A stretch of 64,000 nucleotides of DNA from Streptomyces sp. Edi2 (GTDB lineage: Bacteria; Actinomycetota; Actinomycetes; Streptomycetales; Streptomycetaceae). The DNA is taken from positions 5,357,501-5,421,500 of the forward strand of contig NZ_JBEJGX010000003.1 of NCBI RefSeq assembly GCF_040253635.1, read 5' to 3'. The notes beneath the pieces are model-generated. The model saw only the letters and a list, made by a program, of their open reading frames with translations. It ran no database searches and was not told the origin of the DNA. Position numbers and translations under genes: made by a program. Within the stretch, counting starts at the first letter, position 1. Each line of letters begins with the position of its first letter. This document shows positions 51,034 through 59,761 of the stretch, one piece after another.

Positions 51034-51046
51034 TGACCCTGTGTAC
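51034..51046. promoter_or_regulatory. BldD-like box upstream of cdgB
   Basis: TGACCCTGTGTAC matches the BldD consensus TNACNC(A/T)GNGTNA at all but the last base. cdgB is a known BldD target in S. coelicolor, as I recall, and BldD is controlled by the c-di-GMP that CdgB makes. A second inverted repeat (GCTCACTG...CAGTGAGC, 51057-51077) follows. Confidence 0.7.
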
Positions 51047-51137
51047 CGAGTGAACAGCTCACTGTGATTCAGTGAGCGTGGAATCGGACGACAAAGAATC
51101 GTGGAGTTTGCTGTCGAGGTCTCAGGGAGAGCGAGCG

Positions 51138-52814
51138 ATGGAGACCGAGTCGGAGCCATACGTCCGTCTTGCGACCCTGCGGCAGCTGCACCAAGTGGTC
51201 GCCGAGCTGAATACCGCACGTAGCCTCGCGGACACCCTGCAGACGGTCGCCGACGGCGCGATCAACGGGCTCGGCTACGAGCTGGCCGCGGTCAACCTCG
51301 TCCGCCCCGACGGCGATCTCGTGGTCGCCGCGGTCGCCGGCAGCGCGGGCGCCGAGGCGCTGATGGCCGGGCGGGCCGGCTCCCGCACCTCCTGGGAGCG
51401 CCGGCTGTCCATGGGCGAGCGCTGGGGCGACCTGGTCTTCATCCCGCACACCGAGGGCTGGGTGCTCGATGACGACGACGTACCGCAGTGGCACACGGCC
51501 GGGCCCGCGCCCCGCTTCCCCGACGAGTGGCACCCCATGGACCGCCTGCTCGCGCCCATGTACACCACGTCCAACGGCGGCGGCGAACTGCTGGGAGTGA
51601 TCTCCGTCGACCGGCCGCGCAACGGCCGGCGGCCCGGCCCCTGGGGCCAGGAAGCCCTGCAGATGTACGCCTTCCAGTCCGCCATCGCGATCAGCAACGC
51701 CCGGCTGCGGGCGAACATGCAGCGCGCCCTGGTCCGGCTGGAGCGCGATCAGCAGGCGCTGCGCGCCAGCGAGGAGAGCTTCCGGCAGGCCTTCGAGTAC
51801 GCGCCGAGCGGGATGGCCGTGGCCGAAATGGGCGGGGACCAGCACGGGCGGCTGCTGCGCACCAACGACGCGCTGTGCCGGCTGCTGGGCCGCCCGGCCT
51901 CCGGGATGCGCCGCTACTCCTTCTCCGACCTGGTCCACCCCGAGGACATCGGCACGCTGCTGCGCACCTCCGCCGAGGGCGGCCGCGCCGAGCTGCGGCT
52001 GGCCCGCCGGGACGGCACCTACGTGTGGGTCTCGTTGCGCAACTCCGTCGTCGCCGACACCGCCGACGGACCGCGCTTCCTGCTCACCCACGTCGAGGAC
52101 ATCGAGGAGCGCAAGCGGCACGAGCTGCAGCTCGCGCACCGCGCCAGCCACGATTCGCTGACCGGACTGCCCAACAGCGCGGAGCTGCGGGCCCGGCTCG
52201 GTGCCCGGCTGTGCTCCCGCGCGCCCGGCTCGATGGCGGACGCCTACGCCTCCTCGCGCGTCCTGCACACCGATCCCCACGAGGCCCCCGGCTTCCGGCT
52301 GGACGGCAAGGAGCCCTTCGACGGACTCGACGGCTTCGAGGGCGGGCCCCCGGCCCCGTTCGACCACCACGTCCACCTCGTCGCCCCCGCGGACGGGCCG
52401 GCCGACGACGGCTCCAAGGGGCTCGCGGTCCTCTTCTGTGACCTCGACGGCTTCAAGTCGATCAACGACCGCTTCGGACACAACACCGGCGATGCGGTGC
52501 TGATCGAGGTCGCCCGCCGGCTGACCAGCGGCGTCCGGGACGGCGACACGGTCGCCCGGCTCGGCGGCGACGAGTTCGTGGTGCTCGCCGACGGTCTCGG
52601 CACCGCAGACGCCCAGGATCTCGCGGTCCGGCTGCGGAACGCGATCATCCCGCCGATCCGGGTGGAGGGCCGGGCGGTCCGGGTGGGCGCCAGCTTCGGC
52701 ATCGGCTGGGCGAACTGCGGGATGACGGCCGAGGAGGTCCTGGAGTCGGCCGATCAGCGGATGTACGTCGAGAAGCGCTCCCGCTCGAAGGCGAACCGGC
52801 GGGCGGCAGGATGA
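51138..52814 (+). CDS. cdgB: Diguanylate cyclase CdgB (GAF-PAS-GGDEF)
   Basis: The 558-residue protein makes c-di-GMP, the messenger that holds BldD on DNA and delays sporulation in Streptomyces. Domains in order are a GAF-like region (about residues 25-190), a PAS/PAC sensor (about 215-345, ending HVEDIEERKRHELQ) and a GGDEF domain with intact active site (VLFCDLDGFKSINDRFGHNT and RLGGDEFVVLA). An Asp/Pro-rich insertion lies inside the GGDEF N-terminal part. No EAL domain follows. I start it at ATG 51138 (METESEPYVRLATLR) because GGGAG is upstream; a GTG at 51072 lacks a site. Confidence 0.93.
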   Translation: METESEPYVRLATLRQLHQVVAELNTARSLADTLQTVADGAINGLGYELAAVNLVRPDGDLVVAAVAGSAGAEALMAGRAGSRTSWERRLSMGERWGDLVFIPHTEGWVLDDDDVPQWHTAGPAPRFPDEWHPMDRLLAPMYTTSNGGGELLGVISVDRPRNGRRPGPWGQEALQMYAFQSAIAISNARLRANMQRALVRLERDQQALRASEESFRQAFEYAPSGMAVAEMGGDQHGRLLRTNDALCRLLGRPASGMRRYSFSDLVHPEDIGTLLRTSAEGGRAELRLARRDGTYVWVSLRNSVVADTADGPRFLLTHVEDIEERKRHELQLAHRASHDSLTGLPNSAELRARLGARLCSRAPGSMADAYASSRVLHTDPHEAPGFRLDGKEPFDGLDGFEGGPPAPFDHHVHLVAPADGPADDGSKGLAVLFCDLDGFKSINDRFGHNTGDAVLIEVARRLTSGVRDGDTVARLGGDEFVVLADGLGTADAQDLAVRLRNAIIPPIRVEGRAVRVGASFGIGWANCGMTAEEVLESADQRMYVEKRSRSKANRRAAG

Positions 52815-53163
52815 GCCGCGGGGGAGCGGCCGGCGCCGGCGGGCGGCCGGGGCGCTCCCGTCGCTCCCTCGCCTGGAGCGCCCGCGTCGCCTCCGTGGCC
52901 CGGAGCGCCCGCGTCGCCCGCCTTCCCCGTGCCGGATGCCGCGTATCTCACACCCGGCACCCCGCAGCCCCCACACCAGCAGTTCACCGATCCGTAGCGA
53001 TCTCGTGGCCCTTCGGGCTCGGTGTGCGCAGGCCCTGAGGGGGTAGGCTGCGCCGATGCGGCGCGGTGCCGCCGGGGGCCCGCCAGACAGTTCGCGCAGC
53101 AGACGACAGCGCACGCGGGAAGACGCGTCCAGACGCGCACAGATCGCTTGGGAGTGACACGGA
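52815..53163. other. Intergenic stretch between cdgB and the CBM-like gene
   Basis: No gene is supported. GGAGCGCCCGCGTCGCC is repeated at 52875-52891 and 52902-52918. The last 60 bases are the leader of the next gene (GCTTGGGAGTGACACGGA includes the ribosome binding site). Confidence 0.55.
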
Positions 53164-54084
53164 ATGACGGCCGGCAACAACGGCGCGGACACGCCGGAGA
53201 ACGACGACCCGTTCGCCTATCTCTACCGCTCGGAAGGCGGCGAGGGCGGCGCACCGGGCCCGTCGGGCGACGGTGCGGCGGCGCGGCAGCCGGGTGTCCC
53301 GCGTACCTCCTACAACCAGGTGCGGGCGGTCGGCCAGCGCCAGTACGGACAGCAGGCCCCGCAGCAGGTGACCTACGGGCAGCAGAACGCCCACTACGCC
53401 GCGCCGGAGACGCTGCCCGGCGGGGACCGCGCGCGTCCGGCCCCGGGCAACGGTGGCGGCGGCCAGGAGCCGCGCCGCGGCCGCAACGGCCTGCTGATAG
53501 GCGCCGTCGCCGTGGTCGCGGTGGTCTGCATAGGCATCGGCGTCGCGATGCTCACCAACGGCAGGGGCTCCCAGGACGACACCGCGGGCAAGTCGGAGCC
53601 GTCGGCCGGTGGCACGGTGCACTCCGGTGACAAGCCCAAGAAGCCCGCCCCCGGCAAGCTGCCGGCCCAGGACGCGGGCAGCCTGCGGCTCGAGGGCGGC
53701 GCGAGCACGGCCAAGGATGTGCCCGGCGCCCGCTCGGACGGCGGGACGTATGTGGCGGGCATGAACACCCCTGGTGCGTCGGCCACTTGGAGTGTCGATG
53801 TGCCCCGCTCCGGCGACTACACGCTCTTCGTCGGCTACGGCGTCCCGGGCAAGGACGCCGACTCCTCGCTGACCATCAACGGGCAGCCGCGCTCGACGAA
53901 GCTGAACATGGAGAACTTCGCCCGGGCGAAGGAGGGCGAGTGGGACAAGGGCTGGACCCGTACCTTCGCCTGGATCCACCTGAACAAGGGCACGAACACC
54001 ATCAAGATCTCGTGCGAGCAGGGCAACAACTGCGACTTCAACCTGGACAAGGTCAGCCTCAAGGCGGGCCAGGTCAAGCGCTGA
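53164..54084 (+). CDS. Membrane-anchored protein with a CBM35-like domain
   Basis: The 306-residue protein has a cytoplasmic Gly/Gln-rich N-terminus of about 110 residues and one membrane helix (LLIGAVAVVAVVCIGIGVAM). After a Pro/Lys-rich linker comes a C-terminal beta-sandwich of about 130 residues (RLEGGASTAKDVPGARSDGG, then GDYTLFVGYGVPGKDADSSL, ending NNCDFNLDKVSLKAG). The last part resembles carbohydrate-binding family 35/6 modules, which bind sugars outside the cell. It may sense or hold cell-wall or environmental glycans. A strong terminator follows. Confidence 0.82.
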   Translation: MTAGNNGADTPENDDPFAYLYRSEGGEGGAPGPSGDGAAARQPGVPRTSYNQVRAVGQRQYGQQAPQQVTYGQQNAHYAAPETLPGGDRARPAPGNGGGGQEPRRGRNGLLIGAVAVVAVVCIGIGVAMLTNGRGSQDDTAGKSEPSAGGTVHSGDKPKKPAPGKLPAQDAGSLRLEGGASTAKDVPGARSDGGTYVAGMNTPGASATWSVDVPRSGDYTLFVGYGVPGKDADSSLTINGQPRSTKLNMENFARAKEGEWDKGWTRTFAWIHLNKGTNTIKISCEQGNNCDFNLDKVSLKAGQVKR

Positions 54085-54117
54085 CGGCGGGGCCGGCGAA
54101 GGCCCGGTAGACACCGG

Positions 54118-54158
54118 CGGTGTGCCGCGGGGAGCACGATCCCCGAGGCACACCGTTT
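54118..54158 (+). terminator. Terminator after the CBM-like gene
   Basis: CGGTGTGCC (54118-54126) pairs with GGCACACCG (54147-54155), with an inner GGGG/CCCC pairing, and is followed by TTTGT. It is 34 bases past the stop codon. Confidence 0.85.
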
Positions 54159-54236
54159 GTCGTGGGGCGCGCGAGCCGTCCCGCGCGGGCCGTCCTGCGT
54201 GCGACGTCCGGCCGCGGCGGGCCGGCGCGCTGCTGC

Positions 54237-55175
54237 TCAGCGGGCAGGGCCGGACGCGGAGTGAGCGCTCGTCACCACCACCCGCCCCAGCAGCTCTTCA
54301 TACGTCGCCGCGTCGAACTCGCCCGCTGCCGGGGCCCGTACGGTCGCGGCGGACAGGGCCACCGCACGGGCCAGCCGGTCCGGCCAGGGCAGCTCCTCCA
54401 CCAGCCCCGACAGCAGACCGGCCACCGCCGAGTCGCCGGCGCCCGTCGGGTTGCCGGCGATCCGCTGTGGCGGCGCGGCCTGCCAGGCGCCGTCGGCGGT
54501 CACCGCGAGCATGCCGTCCGGGCCCAGTGAGGCGGCGACCGCATGGGCACCGCGGCGGCGGGCGTCGCGGGCGGCGCGCAGCGGTTCGGTGCTGCCGGTG
54601 AGGGCGGCGAGTTCATCGGCGTTGGGCTTGGCGAGGTCAGGGCGGGCGGCCAGGCCCCGGCGCAGCGGCTCGCCGCTGGTGTCCAGCAGGACCGGGACGC
54701 CGGCGCTGCGCGCGGCCCGGGTGAGCCGGGCGTAGACGTCGACCGGCACGCCCGGCGGCAGGCTGCCGCACAGCGCCACCGCCCGTGCCTCGCCCAGCAG
54801 TTCGCGGTAGGTGCCGAGGAAGGTGTCCCATTCGGCGGGGGAGACGGTCGGGCCCGGCTCGTTGAGCTGGGTGGTGTCCCCGCTGCTCGCGTCGGCGACG
54901 GCGACGGTGCGGCGGGTGGCGCCGCCGACCGGGACCAGTGCGTCGGTGACGTCCGTCTCGGCGAGCAGCGCGCGCAGCGCCTCGCCGGTGCCGCCGCCCG
55001 CGAAGCCGGTGGCGACCGTGCGGTGGCCGAGGGCGGCCAGCACCCGGGCGACGTTCAGGCCCTTGCCGCCGGGGCGTTCGGACACCTCGGTGATCCGGTT
55101 CGTGGCGTGGGGGCGGAGCCGGGGAACGCGGTAGGTGATGTCCAGGGCGGCGTTCAGCGTGACCGTGAGGATCAT
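54237..55175 (-). CDS. PfkB-family hexose kinase (1-phosphofructokinase type)
   Basis: The 312-residue kinase belongs to the PfkB family. ILTVTLNAALDITYRVPRL at the start and GGKGLNVARVLAALG match the 1-phosphofructokinase/tagatose-6-phosphate kinase branch. The catalytic Asp and anion hole are in NPTGAGDSAVAGLLSG. It phosphorylates a sugar phosphate with ATP. Next to nagA-nagK it may act on tagatose-6-phosphate or fructose-1-phosphate, but no PTS gene is present here. About 278 bases of Pro/Arg-rich non-coding sequence separate it from nagA upstream. Confidence 0.92.
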   Translation of the reverse strand: MILTVTLNAALDITYRVPRLRPHATNRITEVSERPGGKGLNVARVLAALGHRTVATGFAGGGTGEALRALLAETDVTDALVPVGGATRRTVAVADASSGDTTQLNEPGPTVSPAEWDTFLGTYRELLGEARAVALCGSLPPGVPVDVYARLTRAARSAGVPVLLDTSGEPLRRGLAARPDLAKPNADELAALTGSTEPLRAARDARRRGAHAVAASLGPDGMLAVTADGAWQAAPPQRIAGNPTGAGDSAVAGLLSGLVEELPWPDRLARAVALSAATVRAPAAGEFDAATYEELLGRVVVTSAHSASGPAR

Positions 55176-55453
55176 GGTCGCCCCTCCGGGCAGTCATGGC
55201 CGGGCGGCCGGGCGTCGGGCCACCGCGCACGGCGGCGGCATACGGACAAGTGCGCGAGCGATCATGCCATCGCTGGTGCTCATTGGCCCAGACCCGGACC
55301 CGCTCCCGGGTGCACCGGAGCCGTCCCCGGACGCCTCGGGCCCGCCTCCGGGCCGCACCGCCGCCCCGGTCCTGTCCCGGTCCTGCCCTTGCCCGCCGCC
55401 CTGCCGCTGCCCCCGCCCGTTCACCTGCCCGCCGCCCTTCGCCCCGCCGAGCG

Positions 55454-56665
55454 TCAGGCGCCCTTCGGTCGCACCACCCACTCGCCCCGCCGCATGACCC
55501 CCACCAGCTCGTACGCCGCATCCAGCACCACCAGGTCGGCGTCCTTGCCGGTCTGCAGGGAGCCGGTCCGGTCGTCGATGCCCAAGAGGCGGGCCGGGGT
55601 GGCCGAAAGTGCCTGTACGGCCTGGTCGATCGTGAGGCCGTCGAGGGTGACCGCGCGCCGGAAGGCCCGGTCCAGGGTGAGGGTGGAGCCGGCGATCGAA
55701 CCGGCCGTGGGGCCTGAACTGATCCGCGCGACGCCGTCCTTGACCTCGACCTGCATCGGGCCGAGCGGATACATCCCGTCGCTCATCCCGGCCGCACCCA
55801 TGGCGTCGGTGATGAACGCGACCCGTCCGGCGCCCGCCTCACGGACCGCCAGCTGCAGGATCGCCGGGTGCAGATGGGTGCCGTCGTTGATGAGCTCGAC
55901 GGTGATCCGCTCGTCCTCCAGGAGGGCCGCGACCGGGCCCGGCGCGCGGTGGCCCAGCGGGGGCATCGCGTTGAAGAGGTGGGTGGCGACGGTGGCGCCG
56001 GCCTCGATGGCCCGGTGCGTGGCGTCGTAGTCGGAATCGGTGTGGCCGAGCGCGGCGATCACCCCGGCGTCGGCGAGCAGCCGTACGGACTCCAGGCCGC
56101 CGGGCAGTTCGGGCGCGACGGTCATCATCGACGCGGTGCCGTGCGCGGCGTCGATCAGCTTGCGGACGTCGGCCGGGTCCGGGTCGCGCAGCAGCTCCGG
56201 CTGGTGAGCGCCGCAGCGGTGCGCGGAGATGAACGGGCCCTCGAAGTGGATACCGGTCAGCTCGCCCTGCTGGACCAGCTCGGCGAGCACCGCGGCCTGC
56301 CGGGCGAGGTCGGTCAGTTCGCCGGTGACGGTGGAGGCGACCATCGAGGTGGTGCCGTGCCTGCGGTGGGTCTCGGCCACCGTCATGCACTCCTCGGGGT
56401 CGGCGGACGAGAACGAGCCGCCGCCTCCGCCGTGGACGTGCATATCGACGAAGCCGGGGACGATGAGGTGGTCCGTCAGGTCCACCACCCGTCCGGCCGC
56501 CGCCTCGTCCGGGTCGAGGTCCCGGCTGTGGACATCGCCGATCCGGCCGCCCTCGACGGTGATCCGGCCGCGCTCGACGACGCCGGAAGGACGGGCGATC
56601 CGGGCGCCGGTCAGAACGGTGCGCCCGGGGTCCGAGGGCCGCTGCGCAAACTGTTGCCGTGCCAT
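55454..56665 (-). CDS. nagA: N-acetylglucosamine-6-phosphate deacetylase
   Basis: The 403-residue enzyme removes acetate from GlcNAc-6-phosphate, the first step of amino-sugar use. The amidohydrolase metal motifs are VDMHVHGGGGGSF, HFEGPF with the metal Glu, ALGHTDSDYD, ATHLFNAMPP and the catalytic Asp in FITDAMGAAG. Length is normal. The ATG overlaps the kinase stop (TGATG), so it is co-translated with nagK. The dre site before nagK controls both. Confidence 0.95.
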   Translation of the reverse strand: MARQQFAQRPSDPGRTVLTGARIARPSGVVERGRITVEGGRIGDVHSRDLDPDEAAAGRVVDLTDHLIVPGFVDMHVHGGGGGSFSSADPEECMTVAETHRRHGTTSMVASTVTGELTDLARQAAVLAELVQQGELTGIHFEGPFISAHRCGAHQPELLRDPDPADVRKLIDAAHGTASMMTVAPELPGGLESVRLLADAGVIAALGHTDSDYDATHRAIEAGATVATHLFNAMPPLGHRAPGPVAALLEDERITVELINDGTHLHPAILQLAVREAGAGRVAFITDAMGAAGMSDGMYPLGPMQVEVKDGVARISSGPTAGSIAGSTLTLDRAFRRAVTLDGLTIDQAVQALSATPARLLGIDDRTGSLQTGKDADLVVLDAAYELVGVMRRGEWVVRPKGA

Positions 56666-57630
56666 CAGGCGGTTACCTCCGTGGAGAGAAGATCCCAGGC
56701 GAGCAGGCCTGCGCCCAGGCACCCGGCGGCGTCCCCCAGGGCCGCGGGAACGATCGAGGGGAGCCGCTGGAACGTAACGCGGCGGCGGACCGCTTCCCGC
56801 AGAGGCGTGAACAGCGTGTCGCCCGCCTCGGCGAGTCCGCCGCCGATGATCAGGGTCTGCGGGTCGAGCAGGGTCAGCCCGGTGACCAGGCCGTCGGCGA
56901 GGGCGTCCACGGCGCTGTGCCAGACGGCGCGGGCCCGCTCGTCGCCGGACTCCACAGCCTTGGCCGCGTCCGCCGCGCCGGCCTGCGGATCCTTGCAGAC
57001 CGCCGCCCAGTCACGGCCGACCGCGGCAGCCGAGGCCACCGTCTCCAGACAGCCGCGCCGGCCGCAGCCGCAGACGCGTCCGCCGGGCCGTACGACGATG
57101 TGGCCGATCTCTCCCGCGCCGCCGTGCGCGCCGGCCTCGATCCGGCCGCCGATGCCGATGGCGCCCGCGATCCCCGTGCCCAGCGGGACGAACAGGAACC
57201 GCTCCGCGCCCCGTCCGGCGCCGATCCGGCCCTCGGCCAGGCCGCCGGTGCGGACATCGTGGCCGAGGGCGACCGGCACCCCGCCGAGCCGTTCGGACAG
57301 CAGCGCCCGCATCGGTACGTCCCGCCAGCCGAGGTTCGCGGCGTAGACGGCGGTGCCGGAGCGCTCGTCGACGATCCCGGGGACGGCGACGCCGGCCGCC
57401 TCGGCGGGGACGCCGAAGCGGTCCGTGCCGAGGTCACGCAGCTCGGCGGCGAAGCCGAGGATGGCCTCGACCACCGCGTCGGGGCCCCGCTCGCGGCCCG
57501 TGGGGCGCCGTGCCTCGTACAGCAGCGCGGGAGGACCGGGGGAGGTCCCCCCGGAAGGCGCCGTGTCCACCCCTACGAGGGCGGCCTTCATTCCGGTGCC
57601 GCCCACATCAAGGGCGATGACGTGTCTCAC
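56665..57630 (-). CDS. nagK: ROK-family N-acetylglucosamine kinase
   Basis: The 321-residue kinase is of the ROK family: the phosphate-1 loop is LDVGGTGMKA, the ROK zinc motif CGCGRRGCLE, and GGAGEIGHIVV the signature before it. Beside nagA, and with the gene order known from S. coelicolor (nagK before nagA), it most likely phosphorylates GlcNAc at the 6-OH. A dre site 28 bases upstream supports amino-sugar control. Glucokinase activity cannot be excluded, since glucose and GlcNAc kinases share this fold. Confidence 0.9.
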   Translation of the reverse strand: MRHVIALDVGGTGMKAALVGVDTAPSGGTSPGPPALLYEARRPTGRERGPDAVVEAILGFAAELRDLGTDRFGVPAEAAGVAVPGIVDERSGTAVYAANLGWRDVPMRALLSERLGGVPVALGHDVRTGGLAEGRIGAGRGAERFLFVPLGTGIAGAIGIGGRIEAGAHGGAGEIGHIVVRPGGRVCGCGRRGCLETVASAAAVGRDWAAVCKDPQAGAADAAKAVESGDERARAVWHSAVDALADGLVTGLTLLDPQTLIIGGGLAEAGDTLFTPLREAVRRRVTFQRLPSIVPAALGDAAGCLGAGLLAWDLLSTEVTA

Positions 57631-57657
57631 GGGAACAGTTTTGCGCGTTCCGGCCCG

Positions 57658-57673
57658 AAAGGTCTAGTCCACT
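57658..57673. promoter_or_regulatory. dre site upstream of nagK
   Basis: AAAGGTCTAGTCCACT matches 13 of 16 dre positions, including the GGTCTAG core. It is 28 bases before nagK, consistent with DasR control of nagKA as known in S. coelicolor. Confidence 0.8.
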
Positions 57674-57850
57674 CACCGATCGGGTCACCCGGAGGGGCTG
57701 CCCGAAGGGACTGCTTGAGGGAACTGCCCGAGGGGGCGGGCTGAGGGGGCCGCCCGGCAGGGTCGTCCGACGGGTCCGCCCGAGGGGCTGGGAGGGCTGA
57801 GGGGAGTGTCCGGAGGCCGGCCCGAAGGCCTGGACCTCCGCGAAACGGGG

Positions 57851-57866
57851 GGTGGTGTAGACCTTG
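57851..57866. promoter_or_regulatory. Degenerate dre-like site upstream of the binding protein
   Basis: GGTGGTGTAGACCTTG matches 11 of 16 dre positions, with a good left half and centre. It lies 137 bases before the sugar-binding lipoprotein start. It is a weaker candidate than the nagK site. Confidence 0.45.
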
Positions 57867-58002
57867 TCAAGGCCGCGGGGGAGACTCGGTAACGGACGGT
57901 GGGCCAGGCCCAGCTGTTCATGCCGTTGGAGGGGGACTCCACAGACGGCGGGGCGGACGCCCGGCAAGCACGGATTTTCAGGACAAAGGGCGGTAAACAG
58001 CG

Positions 58003-59268
58003 GTGCAGCGGCGGTACTTGAGCCTGGCGGCGGTCATCACCACCACCATGACGCTGACTCTTACCGGCTGCGGCAGCGGCTCCGGTAGCGACGACGTCAC
58101 TCTCAAACTGATCGCGGCGGACTACGGCGACAGCCGGTCCAACAGCTCCCAGGACTACTGGAACGAGCTCGCCCGCGCCTACGAGAAGAAGAACCCCGGC
58201 ACCAAGGTCGATGTCGACGTCTACAGCTGGACCGATGTCGACAAGAAGGTCGAGGACCTGGTCAAGGCCGGCCACGCCCCCGACCTCGCCCAGATCGGCG
58301 CTTACGCCGACTACGCGGCCAAGGGCCAGCTCTACAGCGTCGACAAGCTGCTGAACGTCACCACCCAGGCCGACTTCACCCCCTCCCTCGCGGAGGCCGG
58401 CGAATACAAGCGCATCCAGTACGGCATGCCCTTCGGCGCCAGCACCCGGCGGCTCTTCTACAACAAGAAGCTGTTCGCCCAGGCCGGCATCACCGCCCCG
58501 CCGAAGACGTGGGACGACATAGCCCACGACGCCCAGTTGCTGAAGGCCCACGGCGTCAAGATGCCCTTCGCGCTGCCGCTCGGCCCGGAGGAGACCCAGG
58601 CCGAGACGATGCAGTGGATGCTCAGCGGTGGCGGCGGCTACACCGACAGCATCGGCAAGTACACGATCGACTCGCCCGAGAACGTCAAGACGTTCAAGTG
58701 GCTCAAGGACAACCTCGTCGGCAAGGGCCTGACCGGCACCGACCCGGCCAAGCTCAACCGCAAGGACGCCTTCCAGGGCTTCGCCGACGGCAACGTCGGC
58801 ATGCTCAACGGCCACCCCACCCTGATGAAGCAGGCCGCGGCCAAGGGCATCGACTACGGCACCGTCGAACTGCCCGGCACCAACGGCAAGGCCAAGGCCA
58901 CCATGGGCGTCGCCGACTGGATGATGGCGTTCAAGCAGGGTGGCCACCGCGCCCAGGCCGGCAAGTTCCTCGACTTCGTCTACAGCGACAAGAACGTCGA
59001 GAAGTTCTCCGGCGAGTACGGCCTGCTGCCGGTCACCACCTCCGCCTCCGAGGCGATGCAGGCCGACGACAAGTACGCCAATCTGCACGGCTTCCTCGAT
59101 CAGCTCCCCAACGCCGAGTTCTACCCGGCGAACAAGACCTCCTGGCCGCTGATCTCCAAGACGGTCAAGGCGAAGATGGGCGCCGCGGTCGACCCCCGGG
59201 GCAACCCTGACGGGGTGCTCACCGACATCCAGAACACCGCGGACGCGGCGGACAACACCGGCGAATGA
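58003..59268 (+). CDS. Sugar ABC transporter substrate-binding lipoprotein
   Basis: The 421-residue protein is an extracellular solute-binding protein (family 1) that captures a sugar for an importer. It has a signal peptide with lipobox LTGC (about residue 23). The mature fold shows LKLIAADYGDSRSNSSQDYW, PDLAQIGAYADYAAKGQL, YGMPFGASTRRLFYNKKLF and the C-terminal STSWPLISKT-like region. It starts with GTG. No permease or ATPase genes are adjacent, so it must pair with membrane components elsewhere and with MsiK. The position beside nagKA suggests an amino sugar or its oligomers, unproven. Confidence 0.92.
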   Translation: MQRRYLSLAAVITTTMTLTLTGCGSGSGSDDVTLKLIAADYGDSRSNSSQDYWNELARAYEKKNPGTKVDVDVYSWTDVDKKVEDLVKAGHAPDLAQIGAYADYAAKGQLYSVDKLLNVTTQADFTPSLAEAGEYKRIQYGMPFGASTRRLFYNKKLFAQAGITAPPKTWDDIAHDAQLLKAHGVKMPFALPLGPEETQAETMQWMLSGGGGYTDSIGKYTIDSPENVKTFKWLKDNLVGKGLTGTDPAKLNRKDAFQGFADGNVGMLNGHPTLMKQAAAKGIDYGTVELPGTNGKAKATMGVADWMMAFKQGGHRAQAGKFLDFVYSDKNVEKFSGEYGLLPVTTSASEAMQADDKYANLHGFLDQLPNAEFYPANKTSWPLISKTVKAKMGAAVDPRGNPDGVLTDIQNTADAADNTGE

Positions 59269-59365
59269 CGGTACTGATGCGGGGGCGCGGGCGGGCGGCC
59301 GGGCCCGCTCGGTCCGGGGCGGCGGGCCGGGCGTTGTCCGACCGTGCGCTTATCGTGGAAGCGTG

Positions 59366-59662
59366 ATGAGCGGCGGTACGGAGAGCGCGGGCGGCCCGGC
59401 CGGTTCGGGCGGCGGCCCCGGAACCGGCGAGAGCTCCTCGGGCCTGTCCGCCCGGGACGAGGCGGTGCTCGCCGTCGAGCGCCGCTCCTGGCCGGGTCCC
59501 GGCCCCAAGGAGCGCGCCATCCGCGAACAGCTCGGCATCTCCCCGACCCGCTACTACCAACTCCTCAACGCCCTGCTGGACGACCCCCGGGCGCTCGCCC
59601 ACGACCCCGTCACGGTCAACCGCCTGCGCCGCGTCCGGGACGCCCGCCGCGCCCGCCGCTGA
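59366..59662 (+). CDS. DUF3263 protein
   Basis: The 98-residue protein matches DUF3263, a small actinobacterial family with a helix-turn-helix-like core. FLDRE-type sequence is seen here as SARDEAVLAVERRSWPGPGP, followed by KERAIREQLGISPTRYYQLL. It may bind DNA. The first 30 residues are Gly/Ser-rich. I prefer ATG 59366 to the GTG directly before it. It lies between the binding protein and otsB, an order I recall from other Streptomyces. Confidence 0.9.
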   Translation: MSGGTESAGGPAGSGGGPGTGESSSGLSARDEAVLAVERRSWPGPGPKERAIREQLGISPTRYYQLLNALLDDPRALAHDPVTVNRLRRVRDARRARR

Positions 59663-59761
59663 CGCGTGCGCCCGCCGCGCCCCGGTGCTCCCGTGGAGCG
59701 CCCTGCGGCGATGGCCGGGAGGTACCCGCGCCGTCCGCCCCGCGCCGGTAGGGTCGGCGCC

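Larger units (their letters stand above)
57631..58002. other. Divergent control region of nagKA and the sugar-binding gene
   Basis: It contains the dre site near nagK, a degenerate second dre, and repeats of CTGCCCGAAGGG type between 57690 and 57830. The right end carries the leader of the binding protein (AAAGGGCGG before GTG). Confidence 0.7.
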
